This document shows positions 1 through 7,637 of a stretch of DNA of 15,585 bases, in pieces. Each line of letters begins with the position of its first letter. The stretch's first letter is position 1. Position numbers and translations under genes: made by a program. The notes under the pieces were generated by a model that was not told where the DNA came from, searched no databases, and saw only the letters and a program-made list of their open reading frames with translations. The DNA is from SHLQ01 sp964441145 (lineage in GTDB: Bacteria > Actinomycetota > Acidimicrobiia > Acidimicrobiales > SHLQ01): assembly GCA_964441145.1 (NCBI GenBank), contig CAYTUB010000062.1:1-15585 (forward strand), written 5' to 3'.

Positions 1-1680
1 CCCCCGCCGCCGTCACCGACCGCTCGTCCGAACCACGTGATCCCGCCGCCGGGGGCATCGACGGGTCAGCCTGCGGGTCAGGCGGTAACGGTGAACTCGC
101 CCTCGGTCGGGCTTAGCGCCGAGACCGCCTTCCGCTTCGGCGGTATCTCACTTGTCGTGCTCTCCGCAATCTTCTTTGTGTCAACGGCGATCAGCCGCGG
201 ATGGATCGGCCCCACCGCTCAGCTCATCTTGGCCACCGTGGTGTCACTCGCGTTTGTCGCCCAGAGCTTTCGCTTCGACACTGACCGCAAGCCGTGGCGT
301 GTCACCTTCGCCGCTGGTGGTGCCGCTGGTCTGTTCATCTCGGGTGTTGTTGGCCACGTTGGCCTAGACATCTTGCCGTTGACGGCGGCAACGGGCTGGC
401 TCACCGCTGCAATTGGGTTGTTCCTCGTGCTGGCTCGGTCCCATGAGTCCGAGGTCCTCGCGATTATGGCTGCGCCCGCAACGCTGATCGGCATGTTCCT
501 ACTGAACTCGGCTGGTGTCGACTCGCCAGCCTTCATCGCAGCAACCGGCGCCGTGTGGGCGATCCTGCTCGGCGTCACCTGTCACGGTCAACGCTGGTCG
601 ATCGCACGGAGTATCGGTGCCCTCACCGCTGGGTTCATCGTCTCTATCGGGGCCGTGGTCGTCGACGTCCAGGCTCTGGCGACGCTTGCGACCCTGTCTG
701 TTGTGGTTGGTATCGGGGCGCTTGGTGCATTGGCATGGCAACAGGCCAGTGGCTTGCTCGGGCAGTCGCCCAAGGCCTGGGCATCGACGGCAGCACTTGA
801 GGCCCGAGTCTTTGCCCTGTTCGTCCCCTGGGCGGCCCTCACGGTGGCCTGGTTGCTGGATGGATCAATCATTGGTTCCCGTTCCGGTGCCGACTATCAG
901 GGCTGGGCGATCATGACCGTGGGCTTTCTCGGAGCCGGAGTCGCGACCGCTTGGAAGGAGACAACGTCTGAAGCACGTCGATCCGAGCTGATGATTGCTC
1001 TGCACCAACTCGCCGGTATCGCAACGATGGCTGTTGGCCTCGCCGTGATCACCCAAGGTCCGGCGCTACTGGTCGGCCTACTCGGTGCGGCCATCGTCTC
1101 CGGAGTTCTCGCTCGCCAGACGCAACTTCCCGAGATGATCACCGCAGCGGTGGCCTTGACCGCTCTCGTCACCACCTGGACGGCAGGACTCATTCTCGGA
1201 GCGCTCACCAACAGCGGCCTCAGCGTCGGAGAATCACTAGCAACGGGTGCTGTTCTTGTCGCCGTAGGCGGTGGCCTCTGGCAGGTGCGAGAGCGGCCCG
1301 AAGCACCGACGGGTGCGGCTCTGTTGTGGCTTGGCTTTCTGCTTTGGATCGCAGCGTTGTGGCGCCTCGTCCCACAAGAACAAATGTGGGTGAGCATCTC
1401 GTGGGTTGCCGTAAGCGTTGGCTTGCTAGCGAGCCGTCCGCTTTGGAACCGCGACCTTGCTCGTCAACACTTCTCCAAAGCAATCAACCTCGCCTTGGTC
1501 ACGCTCGGTCTCACCGGCGCAAAGCTGATCTTTGTAGACCTGGTCGCTGTTGATGTGCTCTGGCGAGCCGCTCTGTTCTTCGTCATTGGTGGAACGTTCC
1601 TACGACTCGCCTTCGTGCTTCCCGAGATGTTGAGCGCCGACGAGCCAGAGCTGGATGTGATCAACTCCGAAGCGACGTAA
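1..1680 (+). CDS. DUF2339-type polytopic membrane protein, 5' end outside the window
   Basis: The reading frame is open from base 1, where it encodes a proline-rich linker (PPPPSPTARPNHVIPPPG), so the true start lies upstream; a GTG at 37 is the first possible start inside the window. The rest is almost wholly hydrophobic, with about 18 predicted membrane helices. The C-terminal pattern K-L-I-F-V-D-L...D-V-L-W-R...F-F-V-I-G-G is the usual ending of the DUF2339 family of predicted integral membrane proteins. Family members often have an N-terminal coiled coil followed by a Pro-rich linker, which would explain the missing part. The function of the family is unknown to me; no enzymatic motif is visible. 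The last 20 nt overlap the 3' end of the convergent methyltransferase gene. Confidence 0.8.
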   Translation, partial: PPPPSPTARPNHVIPPPGASTGQPAGQAVTVNSPSVGLSAETAFRFGGISLVVLSAIFFVSTAISRGWIGPTAQLILATVVSLAFVAQSFRFDTDRKPWRVTFAAGGAAGLFISGVVGHVGLDILPLTAATGWLTAAIGLFLVLARSHESEVLAIMAAPATLIGMFLLNSAGVDSPAFIAATGAVWAILLGVTCHGQRWSIARSIGALTAGFIVSIGAVVVDVQALATLATLSVVVGIGALGALAWQQASGLLGQSPKAWASTAALEARVFALFVPWAALTVAWLLDGSIIGSRSGADYQGWAIMTVGFLGAGVATAWKETTSEARRSELMIALHQLAGIATMAVGLAVITQGPALLVGLLGAAIVSGVLARQTQLPEMITAAVALTALVTTWTAGLILGALTNSGLSVGESLATGAVLVAVGGGLWQVRERPEAPTGAALLWLGFLLWIAALWRLVPQEQMWVSISWVAVSVGLLASRPLWNRDLARQHFSKAINLALVTLGLTGAKLIFVDLVAVDVLWRAALFFVIGGTFLRLAFVLPEMLSADEPELDVINSEAT

Positions 1681-2578
1681 GTGCCTCGATGTGCTCGGGG
1701 AACATATGGCAGCAGCCGCCCACGATGGAGGCACCGCCTGCGATCCAGCCCTGAGCAATCTCTTGGTAGGCCGCCGTGGTCAGATCGTCACGGCGGTCGA
1801 GGAGCACCTCGTTTGCGGCGTAGCCCTCTTCTTTGGCGACAAAGGCGTTGGCATAGGCCCCGGTCTCGATAGTGCCAGGGTTGTCCCCAAGTGCATCCTG
1901 CAGCTGGTTGAGGGCTATCGAAATTGCTTCGGGCGGGGAGCAGTTGAACAAAATGGCATCGACTCGATCGCCAACCGCAGCGACGGCGTCCTCGATCGAC
2001 TCGCCGGACCGGAGGGCGACCGTGTCGCCCTTCGCTGGGATGTCGTCGGGAACGGTAAAGCTCACCCACACTTCTTTGCCCGAACCGGTGCGATCGATCG
2101 CATCGAGAATTGCGGTGGCTTCGGCGATCGAGCTGACCGTTTCGGCGATCCAGAGATCAGCAAAGGGCTCTTGGGCTTGGGCGAGCAGGTCATAGATCGC
2201 CGGAGCCGCAGCGGGATCAAACTTCTCCGGCTCATAGGACCCGAATAACGGAGGCATCGAGGCAGCCACGCGGACCGGGCGGTTGGCATGGTCTGCTGCT
2301 TCGCGCGCGAGTTGGCCGGCAAGCCGAGCAAGCTCGCTGCCCCTGTCGAAAAACCTGTCAGTACCCAAGTGAAACGGGACTACGGCATAGGTGTTCATCG
2401 TGATGACGTCGGCGCCACCTGCAATAAACGCATCGTGCGCGCGGCGAACCGTTTCGGGGGCTTCGAGAAGGGCCAGCGCCGACCATTCAGGCTGGCGGAA
2501 TGGAGCACCGGACTTCTCGAGTTGCTTACCCATCCCTCCATCGAGAACGACAAGATTTGGATCCTTATGACTAACCAT
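1661..2578 (-). CDS. Homocysteine S-methyltransferase family protein
   Basis: The 305-residue protein should transfer a methyl group (from S-methylmethionine, AdoMet or a similar donor) to homocysteine, giving methionine in the cytoplasm. It opens with the family motif LDGGMGKQLE (residues 12-21), has MNTY at 61-64, and carries the three zinc-binding cysteines as NCS (C213) and GGCC (C289, C290) followed by the typical PEHI. Its length is normal for the stand-alone enzyme. The ATG at 2578 is preferred over a longer TTG start at 2662, because family homology begins here and the longer form would run into the divergent gene. No Shine-Dalgarno is seen, but TACTGT lies 5 nt upstream. The gene overlaps the DUF2339 gene tail-to-tail by 20 nt. 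The methyl donor cannot be told from sequence. Confidence 0.9.
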   Translation of the reverse strand: MVSHKDPNLVVLDGGMGKQLEKSGAPFRQPEWSALALLEAPETVRRAHDAFIAGGADVITMNTYAVVPFHLGTDRFFDRGSELARLAGQLAREAADHANRPVRVAASMPPLFGSYEPEKFDPAAAPAIYDLLAQAQEPFADLWIAETVSSIAEATAILDAIDRTGSGKEVWVSFTVPDDIPAKGDTVALRSGESIEDAVAAVGDRVDAILFNCSPPEAISIALNQLQDALGDNPGTIETGAYANAFVAKEEGYAANEVLLDRRDDLTTAAYQEIAQGWIAGGASIVGGCCHMFPEHIEALTSLRS

Positions 2579-2583
2579 CTCGG

Positions 2584-2589
2584 ACAGTA
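2584..2589 (-). promoter_or_regulatory. Possible -10 box of the homocysteine methyltransferase gene
   Basis: TACTGT on the minus strand fits the TANNNT -10 pattern and ends 5 nt before the ATG at 2578, which would give a leaderless or nearly leaderless transcript. No convincing -35 is seen. This is weak on its own and gains support from the same arrangement at other genes in the window. Confidence 0.35.
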
Positions 2590-2661
2590 TCGCCGCCCGG
2601 TTGTCCAAAGTCGATCTGTCGTCTCGGCGATAGCGTAGAACACGGAAAGGTTCGATTCTCA

Positions 2662-3261
2662 ATGAAGAAATTTATGCTCACTCCCCTCGGGGCCCTCGCC
2701 GGAGTCGCAGGACTGGCAGTGCTTGCTTGGCTGGCCTTTGGCTTCTTTGGTATCCAGGCAGCGTTCATCGACAACGAGGTTGATCAGGCAGGTCCCGTCT
2801 TTTCCTCGGGAGAGCAACTCAGCGAAGAAGAGCTGGCGACGCTGCTCGAAAGCGAAGAATTCCTCGCGGCGATGGACGAAGCCGATCAGAACCAGACCGA
2901 GACAGATCAATCCCTCGGTGACACGCAGATGGACGGCGACATCGTCACTCTGTTCAGCGGCGACTTCGCCGGCGTTAGCAGCTACACGATCACGGGCCAA
3001 GCGCTCGTTCTCAACGATGGCAGTGACCAACGGTTCCTGCGCTTCGAAGACTTCTCGACCAACAACGGACCCGACCTGAAGGTGATCCTTCGAGCAGAGA
3101 ACGGCGACCTCGTCAACCTTGGACCGCTCGCCGGCAACATCGGAAACCAAAACTACGAGATTCCACCTGAGGTCGACTTGGACGTGTTCAACGCAGTGGA
3201 GATCTATTGCGAACGCTTCAGCGTGACCTTCGGTGGCGCAGCGCTGTCTCCCGCAGTGTGA
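2662..3261 (+). CDS. Membrane-anchored DM13-domain protein
   Basis: The 199-residue protein has an N-terminal hydrophobic helix (about residues 7-33, after MKKFM) that should anchor it in the membrane or act as an uncleaved signal, an acidic Glu/Gln-rich linker (50-92) and a DM13 domain (95-196). DM13 hallmarks are the FEDF..NNGPDL.V segment (128-141), VNLGPLAGNIGNQNYEIP (151-168) and VEIYCERFSVTFGGAAL (179-195). The single cysteine C183 matches the conserved DM13 cysteine for which a redox role has been proposed in the family. The domain would sit outside the cytoplasm. An AAAGG sequence lies 12 nt before the ATG. The gene is divergent from the methyltransferase across 83 bp. The family assignment is firm; the biological role is not known. 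Confidence 0.85.
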   Translation: MKKFMLTPLGALAGVAGLAVLAWLAFGFFGIQAAFIDNEVDQAGPVFSSGEQLSEEELATLLESEEFLAAMDEADQNQTETDQSLGDTQMDGDIVTLFSGDFAGVSSYTITGQALVLNDGSDQRFLRFEDFSTNNGPDLKVILRAENGDLVNLGPLAGNIGNQNYEIPPEVDLDVFNAVEIYCERFSVTFGGAALSPAV

Positions 3262-3330
3262 AAAATCTATTGCGTCCATGACCGGTTGGTTCAACAACTC
3301 TTCTGAGACTCCAAACGGCGCGAATACGCA

Positions 3331-3364
3331 AGGCCCCCAGGTGGGTGTCACAACGTGGGGGCTT
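3331..3364 (+). terminator. Candidate terminator hairpin after the DM13 gene
   Basis: GCCCCCA (3333-3339) pairs with TGGGGGC (3356-3362), extendable by a G-T and an A-T pair, around a 16-nt loop. It lies 70 nt past the DM13 stop and 25 nt before the next start. Only a poor T-run follows, so it could equally be a regulatory stem-loop in the leader of the next gene. Confidence 0.35.
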
Positions 3365-3388
3365 CAACTCCGCCACGGTGGATTTGCG

Positions 3389-3739
3389 ATGCTCGATCTG
3401 GGTGCGGTCGGGTGGCTCGCGTTGTTGTCTCCGGGCGTCGTGATCGGCCTGCTCATCGCTCGACTTAGCGACAACTCCTTCATCATCTTTGGGATCGTCG
3501 GTGGCATCGTGATCTGGTTGGCTGCCGTCGGAATCGAGCGGGCGTTCGCAGGCAACCAGATGGCGAGGTTTTCAATCGAGCCATCGCTCTCCGCCGACGA
3601 ACTCGACGCAACACTCGAAGCGGCGCGTCATGCCGGGATCAAGTTCGACCACAATTTCGAAGACGATGCGTCGCGGTTTGAGACCAAGGCAAAGTACATG
3701 GCCCGTCTCCACAACATCGTCAGAGTCGCCCGTAGCTAG
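3389..3739 (+). CDS. Small two-helix membrane protein, unknown function
   Basis: The 116-residue product begins with two hydrophobic helices (about residues 7-25 and 30-50) joined by a short polar turn. A soluble tail of about 65 residues follows, rich in charged amphipathic helix, including the segment around SADELDATLEAARHAG. The frame is open further upstream to 3233, but the hydrophobic start, the preceding hairpin and GGTGGA 6 nt before the ATG at 3389 favour this start. I do not recognise a family. The hairpin at 3333-3362 separates it from the DM13 gene, so joint transcription is uncertain. It ends just before a strong hairpin shared with the convergent gene. Confidence 0.6.
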   Translation: MLDLGAVGWLALLSPGVVIGLLIARLSDNSFIIFGIVGGIVIWLAAVGIERAFAGNQMARFSIEPSLSADELDATLEAARHAGIKFDHNFEDDASRFETKAKYMARLHNIVRVARS

Positions 3740-3744
3740 CGAGG

Positions 3745-3769
3745 CACTCGGCGCATGCTGCGCCGAGTG
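3745..3769. terminator. Strong hairpin between convergent genes, likely bidirectional terminator
   Basis: CACTCGGCGCA (3745-3755) and TGCGCCGAGTG (3759-3769) form a perfect 11-bp GC-rich stem with a 3-nt loop (TGC). It begins 5 nt after the stop codon at 3739 and lies 27 nt beyond the end of the minus-strand gene at 3797. Position and symmetry suit termination from both sides, although neither flank has a clear T-run. Confidence 0.75.
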
Positions 3770-3796
3770 GGTCTCTATGTGGACTGGGTTGACGAG

Positions 3797-4291
3797 CTAG
3801 CGGCGAAGGAAACCGAAGCGCTTCTTTGGTGCTTCTCCTGCGTCTTTGAACGGCAGACCCTCGATCACTTGCTGCGCCTGCTCTGTCGGTGCTCCAGAGC
3901 TCACGAGGAAGTCGAATACTTCTTGCTTTCCTCGGCCTTGAGCAGCCATCGCCTTCGCCTGATCGAGGGCGATTGCGACATTCTGTTCGTCGCTTGCCTC
4001 GGCATCGCGTTGTCTGGTGAGCGAATCGGTGACCAACATCGGGCCTTGTTTTTCGATCTGCTCACGGACGCTTGGGTTGATGTCGATCGGGTGCGGCCGT
4101 CCCATCATCCCAGCGAAGAGATCGGCGTTATCAATGGTGAGGTTCGCCTCAGTCTCCGAGACGTTCGCCGGAAGTAGTTGGGCGAGGATCGCCTGTCGAG
4201 GATGACCGGCAGCACGCATCTCGGCCACAAACTCCATCAATTTCTCTTCGCGTGCCTGTCGTGCCTCTTCGGGTGACGGCGCTTGGGTCAT
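3797..4291 (-). CDS. Hypothetical soluble protein with a duplicated helical module
   Basis: From the ATG at 4291 the product is 164 residues, hydrophilic, without signal peptide or membrane helix. Two similar segments about 33 residues long (25-57, beginning MRAAGHPRQAI; 115-147, beginning MAAQGRGKQEV) each look like a pair of helices joined by a turn, so the protein probably arose by internal duplication. The C-terminus is basic (KKRFGFLRR). No known family is recognised. The start is uncertain: GGAAG lies 6 nt before 4291, but the frame stays open to an ATG at 4321 and a GTG at 4384, which would add a Gln/Pro/Ala-rich N-terminus. It is convergent with the small membrane gene and divergent from the gene at 4429. 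Confidence 0.6.
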   Translation of the reverse strand: MTQAPSPEEARQAREEKLMEFVAEMRAAGHPRQAILAQLLPANVSETEANLTIDNADLFAGMMGRPHPIDINPSVREQIEKQGPMLVTDSLTRQRDAEASDEQNVAIALDQAKAMAAQGRGKQEVFDFLVSSGAPTEQAQQVIEGLPFKDAGEAPKKRFGFLRR

Positions 4292-4428
4292 AGGAGCTTC
4301 CGGTTGCGTGCCAACGTCCATTTGCTGGGTGGCGGCACCCGCCGGGCTTTGTTGCACTGCAGTTTCAAGAAAGGGATTGGACACAGATACATGATTCGGC
4401 GGTATGCGGGGGAGTCCCCATAGGTCGT

Positions 4429-5283
4429 TTGGCCCAGGTTGACTCTTGTAGCTGGATTCTCCCAAATGCTCAAGCGCGCCCCGGTTACGACCGATTGGGC
4501 GAGGTGGAGTTCCCCGTACCTGATGAATCTTCGACACTTCGGCGCTCGATCGCCGAACGCGATCGAATCCTGGTTCTCGTGATTTCGGTTGCCTCCTTGT
4601 TGCCGGTCTCATTGTTGATCACTCCTTTGTTTGAGTCGGCGCTTTCACGAATCTTGGTGGCTTTCATCATTTGCATGAGCTTTGCTACCGGGTTGGCCTT
4701 GTTCTTTCGTTCGCGCTTTGTTGCATCGTTTTCAACTGCGCAGCTTCATATCCGCCCTACCGGTCGCTCTCTTAGCTCGCGAGCCCAGCGCAACGCCGAC
4801 GACCTGACTGAAAGCGGGTTCGGTCTATCTAACGTCGTGGCGATCACCGATGGCGATGAGCGAGTCTTCACCCGGCCTCTCGCGCTGTTTGAGCGTGTCA
4901 ACGACAGCCAAGTAGCAATTTGTAGTGAATTGGGCGTCCAAATGGTTTCACAGTTTGGCGACGAAGCACTCCTGGTCACCGCATCACATGAGATCGTTGG
5001 TCATCGATCCATCCTCGTGCAGAGCGAACCTGACGCCACCGCATCAGAAGTCGCTGCGTCTCACGGTGCGGCGCTGGCCCAGATTCGTTCGAACTTTCAC
5101 ATCGAACCAGTTCTCATTGACCCAGAGACGGCGCTGCTAAAGGTCGAGCGGCGGGAACAAGAAACACTCCTGGACTCCAAAGGGTTGGGAACCCTTCATC
5201 GTTCCCTGGTCGCCCCCGGCGATCCAGTGGGTGACGAAGAAGTCCGCGGATGGCTAACCGAGCAGTCATTGCTACGGGCGTAA
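4429..5283 (+). CDS. Two-helix membrane protein with large soluble domain, unknown function
   Basis: The 284-residue product has a short polar N-terminus, two closely spaced membrane helices (about residues 46-66 and 71-92) and a soluble domain of about 190 residues, most likely cytoplasmic. The soluble part includes the segment RPLALFERVNDSQVAICSE and a helical C-terminus. I recognise no family or catalytic motif. The start is uncertain: TTG at 4429 has AGG nearby, while GTG at 4504 would remove 25 residues without touching the helices. It ends 12 nt before the GyrB-like gene, and its TAA overlaps that gene's Shine-Dalgarno, so the two are almost certainly co-transcribed and translationally coupled. 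That suggests the soluble domain works with the GyrB-like protein, which is an inference. Confidence 0.65.
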   Translation: MAQVDSCSWILPNAQARPGYDRLGEVEFPVPDESSTLRRSIAERDRILVLVISVASLLPVSLLITPLFESALSRILVAFIICMSFATGLALFFRSRFVASFSTAQLHIRPTGRSLSSRAQRNADDLTESGFGLSNVVAITDGDERVFTRPLALFERVNDSQVAICSELGVQMVSQFGDEALLVTASHEIVGHRSILVQSEPDATASEVAASHGAALAQIRSNFHIEPVLIDPETALLKVERREQETLLDSKGLGTLHRSLVAPGDPVGDEEVRGWLTEQSLLRA

Positions 5284-5288
5284 GGAAG
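5282..5288 (+). promoter_or_regulatory. Shine-Dalgarno of the GyrB-like gene, overlapping the upstream stop
   Basis: AAGGAAG starts inside the TAA of the preceding gene (5281-5283) and lies 7 nt before the ATG at 5296. It fixes that start and points to translational coupling of the pair. Confidence 0.7.
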
Positions 5289-5295
5289 TAACCAC

Positions 5296-5871
5296 ATGTC
5301 ACAAGAGCAACTACAGGCCGTCCGATCACGAATCGGCTCGTACTTCAACACGGACAAGTCCATCAAAGATCAATGTGTGGTGAATGCCCTGTGCCTTTCG
5401 TTGTCCGAGGCGCGGATGCTGACCGGGATCAGCAAGATCGCCGTCGTCGTAGCCGACGACAGCTTCTCGATCACCAATGATGGGGCACCCCTTCCAATCG
5501 GTAAGGCGGAGAAGGGCTTTGGGCCTGCGGAAGCCTTGCTCACCGAGCTGGAGGCGTGCCACCAACACCCTGGCCACACCGGACTCGAAGCCTTGACGTG
5601 TGCCCATGGAATAGCTGTGGTGAACGCGATCTCGGCTTCTGCTCGGGTGATCACCGGAAAAGGTACGACAGCACACGTGCAGAAGTACAGCGTTGGCAAG
5701 CCCCTGGGAACGTTCTCAGAGGTGAAGGCGAACGTAAACGGAACGCGCCTCGACTTTGAACTCGACAAGAGGTGGGCTGACGGAAGGTTCGATCTTGCTG
5801 CGATCGAGCTTGAAGTGCGTTCGCTCGGTGTAGTCCTCGATGGCGTTGACCTGACGTTCAAAGACTCCTAA
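5296..5871 (+). CDS. Stand-alone GyrB-type GHKL domain, catalytically degenerate
   Basis: The 191-residue product lines up along its whole length with the N-terminal ATP-binding domain of GyrB/ParE and stops where that domain ends, with no transducer, TOPRIM or other part. Matching landmarks are VVNALCLSLSEA (28-39) for GyrB's E-VVDNSVDEA, SITNDGAPLPI (58-68) for the DNGRGIP box, CAHGIAVVNAIS (102-113) for LHGVGASVVNALS, and NGTRLDFELD (148-157) for the GTTVRF strand. The catalytic Glu is replaced by N30, the Mg-binding Asn by L34, the adenine-binding Asp by N61 and the RG of the GRG turn by AP, and the glycine-rich lid is shortened. ATP hydrolysis is therefore unlikely; nucleotide or protein binding remains possible. 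It sits in a run with the membrane protein at 4429 and the VOC protein. The homology is judged by eye. Confidence 0.7.
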   Translation: MSQEQLQAVRSRIGSYFNTDKSIKDQCVVNALCLSLSEARMLTGISKIAVVVADDSFSITNDGAPLPIGKAEKGFGPAEALLTELEACHQHPGHTGLEALTCAHGIAVVNAISASARVITGKGTTAHVQKYSVGKPLGTFSEVKANVNGTRLDFELDKRWADGRFDLAAIELEVRSLGVVLDGVDLTFKDS

Positions 5872-5880
5872 ACCTCGCCT

Positions 5881-6558
5881 GTGCCTCGGCTTCGTACTCT
5901 TCTCGTCGGCGATGATGCCCAAGCATGGGAGGACATCGGTTTCACGGTGGTCGACTCTCAGGTCATGCTTGGACGGGTCGCCGTCGAACTCGTCGGGACG
6001 GCCGACGGCCGAGGAATCCTGGGCTGGTCCCTGCCCGGTGTTGACGGTCATATCGATGGTCTGAAGAGTTGTAGGTCGCCGGGCGATCGCGCGAAGCCAA
6101 GCCGTGGTGATTGGCACAACAACGGTGTCTTCAGCATCGAACATGTCGAGATTTCCACCGATGATGTAGACCGAAGCGTCGCAGCCTTTGCCGTCGCCGG
6201 AATGCAAGAGCAGCGACGAACCACATCTACCGATGCGCCACGCACACACCGAGTGCGGTTCTTCGCCGGTCGGACAGTGCTTGAGCTCGTCGGTCCCTCC
6301 CCGGCAAACAACGATCACAAAGGTGCTCGCTTTACTGGTCTTGGACTGGTCTCCGATGACCTCGACCGAACCGCTGAGGTGCTCGGCGAGCGGCTGTCAG
6401 CCCCTACCGACTCGGCCCACGAAGGACGTCGCGTAGCAACGTTGCGCCCCGAGGGCAATGACATCTCCGTACCAATCTCGATCCTGAGTCCGCACCCGAC
6501 CGCCGGAATCGAGCACATTGCCGCAGAGGCGCGGGAAAGCCAAGGCATCGAGCTGTAA
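5881..6558 (+). CDS. VOC/glyoxalase-like protein
   Basis: The 225-residue product has two half-domains of the vicinal-oxygen-chelate fold. A degenerate N-terminal half (about 1-61) contains MLGRVAVELVG and GRGILGWSLPG. A clearer C-terminal half (about 84-203) opens with IEHVEISTDDVDRSV, where H88 occupies the usual metal-ligand position, and contains FFAGRTVLELVGPS (127-140) with a Glu at the place of a second ligand. Such proteins include isomerases, dioxygenases and resistance proteins; the substrate cannot be inferred. The GTG start lies 9 nt after the GyrB-like gene with no clear Shine-Dalgarno, suggesting translation coupled to that gene. A slightly later start is possible. Confidence 0.65.
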   Translation: MPRLRTLLVGDDAQAWEDIGFTVVDSQVMLGRVAVELVGTADGRGILGWSLPGVDGHIDGLKSCRSPGDRAKPSRGDWHNNGVFSIEHVEISTDDVDRSVAAFAVAGMQEQRRTTSTDAPRTHRVRFFAGRTVLELVGPSPANNDHKGARFTGLGLVSDDLDRTAEVLGERLSAPTDSAHEGRRVATLRPEGNDISVPISILSPHPTAGIEHIAAEARESQGIEL

Positions 6559-6577
6559 CGGGCAGGCCACCTTTCGG

Positions 6578-6583
6578 TAGGGT
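6578..6583 (+). promoter_or_regulatory. Possible -10 box of the GST-family gene
   Basis: TAGGGT fits TANNNT and ends 7 nt before the ATG at 6591, consistent with a leaderless transcript. It also contains AGGG, which could act as a weak ribosome site in a longer mRNA, so the two readings cannot be separated by sequence. Confidence 0.35.
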
Positions 6584-6590
6584 CAAGTCC

Positions 6591-7622
6591 ATGAGCAAAG
6601 ATTCTGGAGCATTCGAACGAGACGCGTCCTACATCACCGACCGAATCGTCGACGACCCCGGAGCTACCTGGCCGGTAGAAGCAGGCAGATACCGTCTCGT
6701 TGCTGCAGCAGCGTGTCCGTGGGCGAACCGCACCACAATCGTGCGTCGCCTCCTCGGGCTCGAGTCGGCAATCTCGCTTGGTTTCGCCGGCCCGACTCAC
6801 GATTGGCGTAGTTGGCAATTCGACCTGGACCCCGGTCACCGAGATCCGGTACTGGGTATCGAACGGCTCCGAGACGCCTACCTCGCCCGAGACCCCGAAT
6901 ACCCCAAAGGTATAACGGTCCCGGCTGTCGTCGACATTGCATCGGGCAAGGTAGCCACCAACGACTTCCCCCAGATCACCGTGGACTTCTCTACCCAGTG
7001 GACGGCCCATCACCGAGACGGCGCACCAGAGCTCTATCCCGAGCACCTACGCGACCAGATCGACGAGATTTCCGCTGGCATCTACACCGACGTGAACAAC
7101 GGCGTATATCGCACGGGGTTCTCCAGCTCGCAGGCCGCCTATGAGGATGCTTACCTCACGTTGTTTGCACGGCTCGACGAGCTCGAGGAACACCTCGCCA
7201 CTCGTCGATACCTGGTGGGGGACTCGATAACCGAAGCCGATGTTCGGCTCTTCACGACCCTCGTGCGCTTCGACGCGGTCTATCACGGGCACTTCAAGTG
7301 CAACCGAAACAAGATCTCTGAGATGCCTGCACTGTGGGGATATCTGCGAGACCTGTTCCAGACCCCCGGCTTTGGTGACACGGTCGAGTTCGACCAGGTC
7401 AAAGAGCACTACTACGCGGTCCACACCGGCATCAACCCAACCCGGGTCACCCCGGTGGGCCCAGACCTTCGCCCGCTACTATCGGCACATGGGCGAGAAG
7501 CTCTGGGCGGTAGCCCCTTCGGCGATGGCACGCCTCCTGGGCCGCCGCTGCCCGAAGAGGCATTTGGTATCACGCCCGACGGCGCGACCAGCGTGTCGTT
7601 GTCCGCTGCCGATATCCCGTAG
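6591..7622 (+). CDS. Glutathione S-transferase family, glutathionyl-hydroquinone-reductase-like (Xi class)
   Basis: The 343-residue protein has the features of Xi-class GSTs (YqjG/ECM4 type), which reduce S-thiol-conjugated hydroquinones. It carries the catalytic CPWANR motif at C42, then ISLGFAGPTHD, the GIYTDVNNGVYRTGF segment, the helical C-terminal domain with YLVGDSITEADVRLF, the conserved GHFKCNRNKI, and a family-typical YYAVHTGINPTRVTPVGP ending. About 45 extra residues rich in Gly and Pro follow, beyond the family core. Most actinobacteria make mycothiol rather than glutathione, so the natural thiol may be mycothiol (an inference). The gene starts 32 nt after the VOC gene and is convergent with serA, 15 nt apart. 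Confidence 0.85.
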   Translation: MSKDSGAFERDASYITDRIVDDPGATWPVEAGRYRLVAAAACPWANRTTIVRRLLGLESAISLGFAGPTHDWRSWQFDLDPGHRDPVLGIERLRDAYLARDPEYPKGITVPAVVDIASGKVATNDFPQITVDFSTQWTAHHRDGAPELYPEHLRDQIDEISAGIYTDVNNGVYRTGFSSSQAAYEDAYLTLFARLDELEEHLATRRYLVGDSITEADVRLFTTLVRFDAVYHGHFKCNRNKISEMPALWGYLRDLFQTPGFGDTVEFDQVKEHYYAVHTGINPTRVTPVGPDLRPLLSAHGREALGGSPFGDGTPPGPPLPEEAFGITPDGATSVSLSAADIP

Positions 7623-7637
7623 TGGGGCGGCTCGGCC

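Noticed and set aside
2579..2662. Longer homocysteine methyltransferase starting at TTG 2662.
   Set aside because: The added 28 residues have no family match and would overlap the divergent DM13 start.
2659..3351. A 230-codon open frame on the minus strand opposite the DM13 gene.
   Set aside because: It is a shadow: the plus strand has clear DM13 homology and an anchor helix, and the minus-strand product resembles no family and has no ribosome site.
4292..4612. Longer start of the duplicated-module protein, back to 4612.
   Set aside because: It would overlap the divergent gene at 4429 by about 180 nt. Starts at 4321 or 4384 remain possible.
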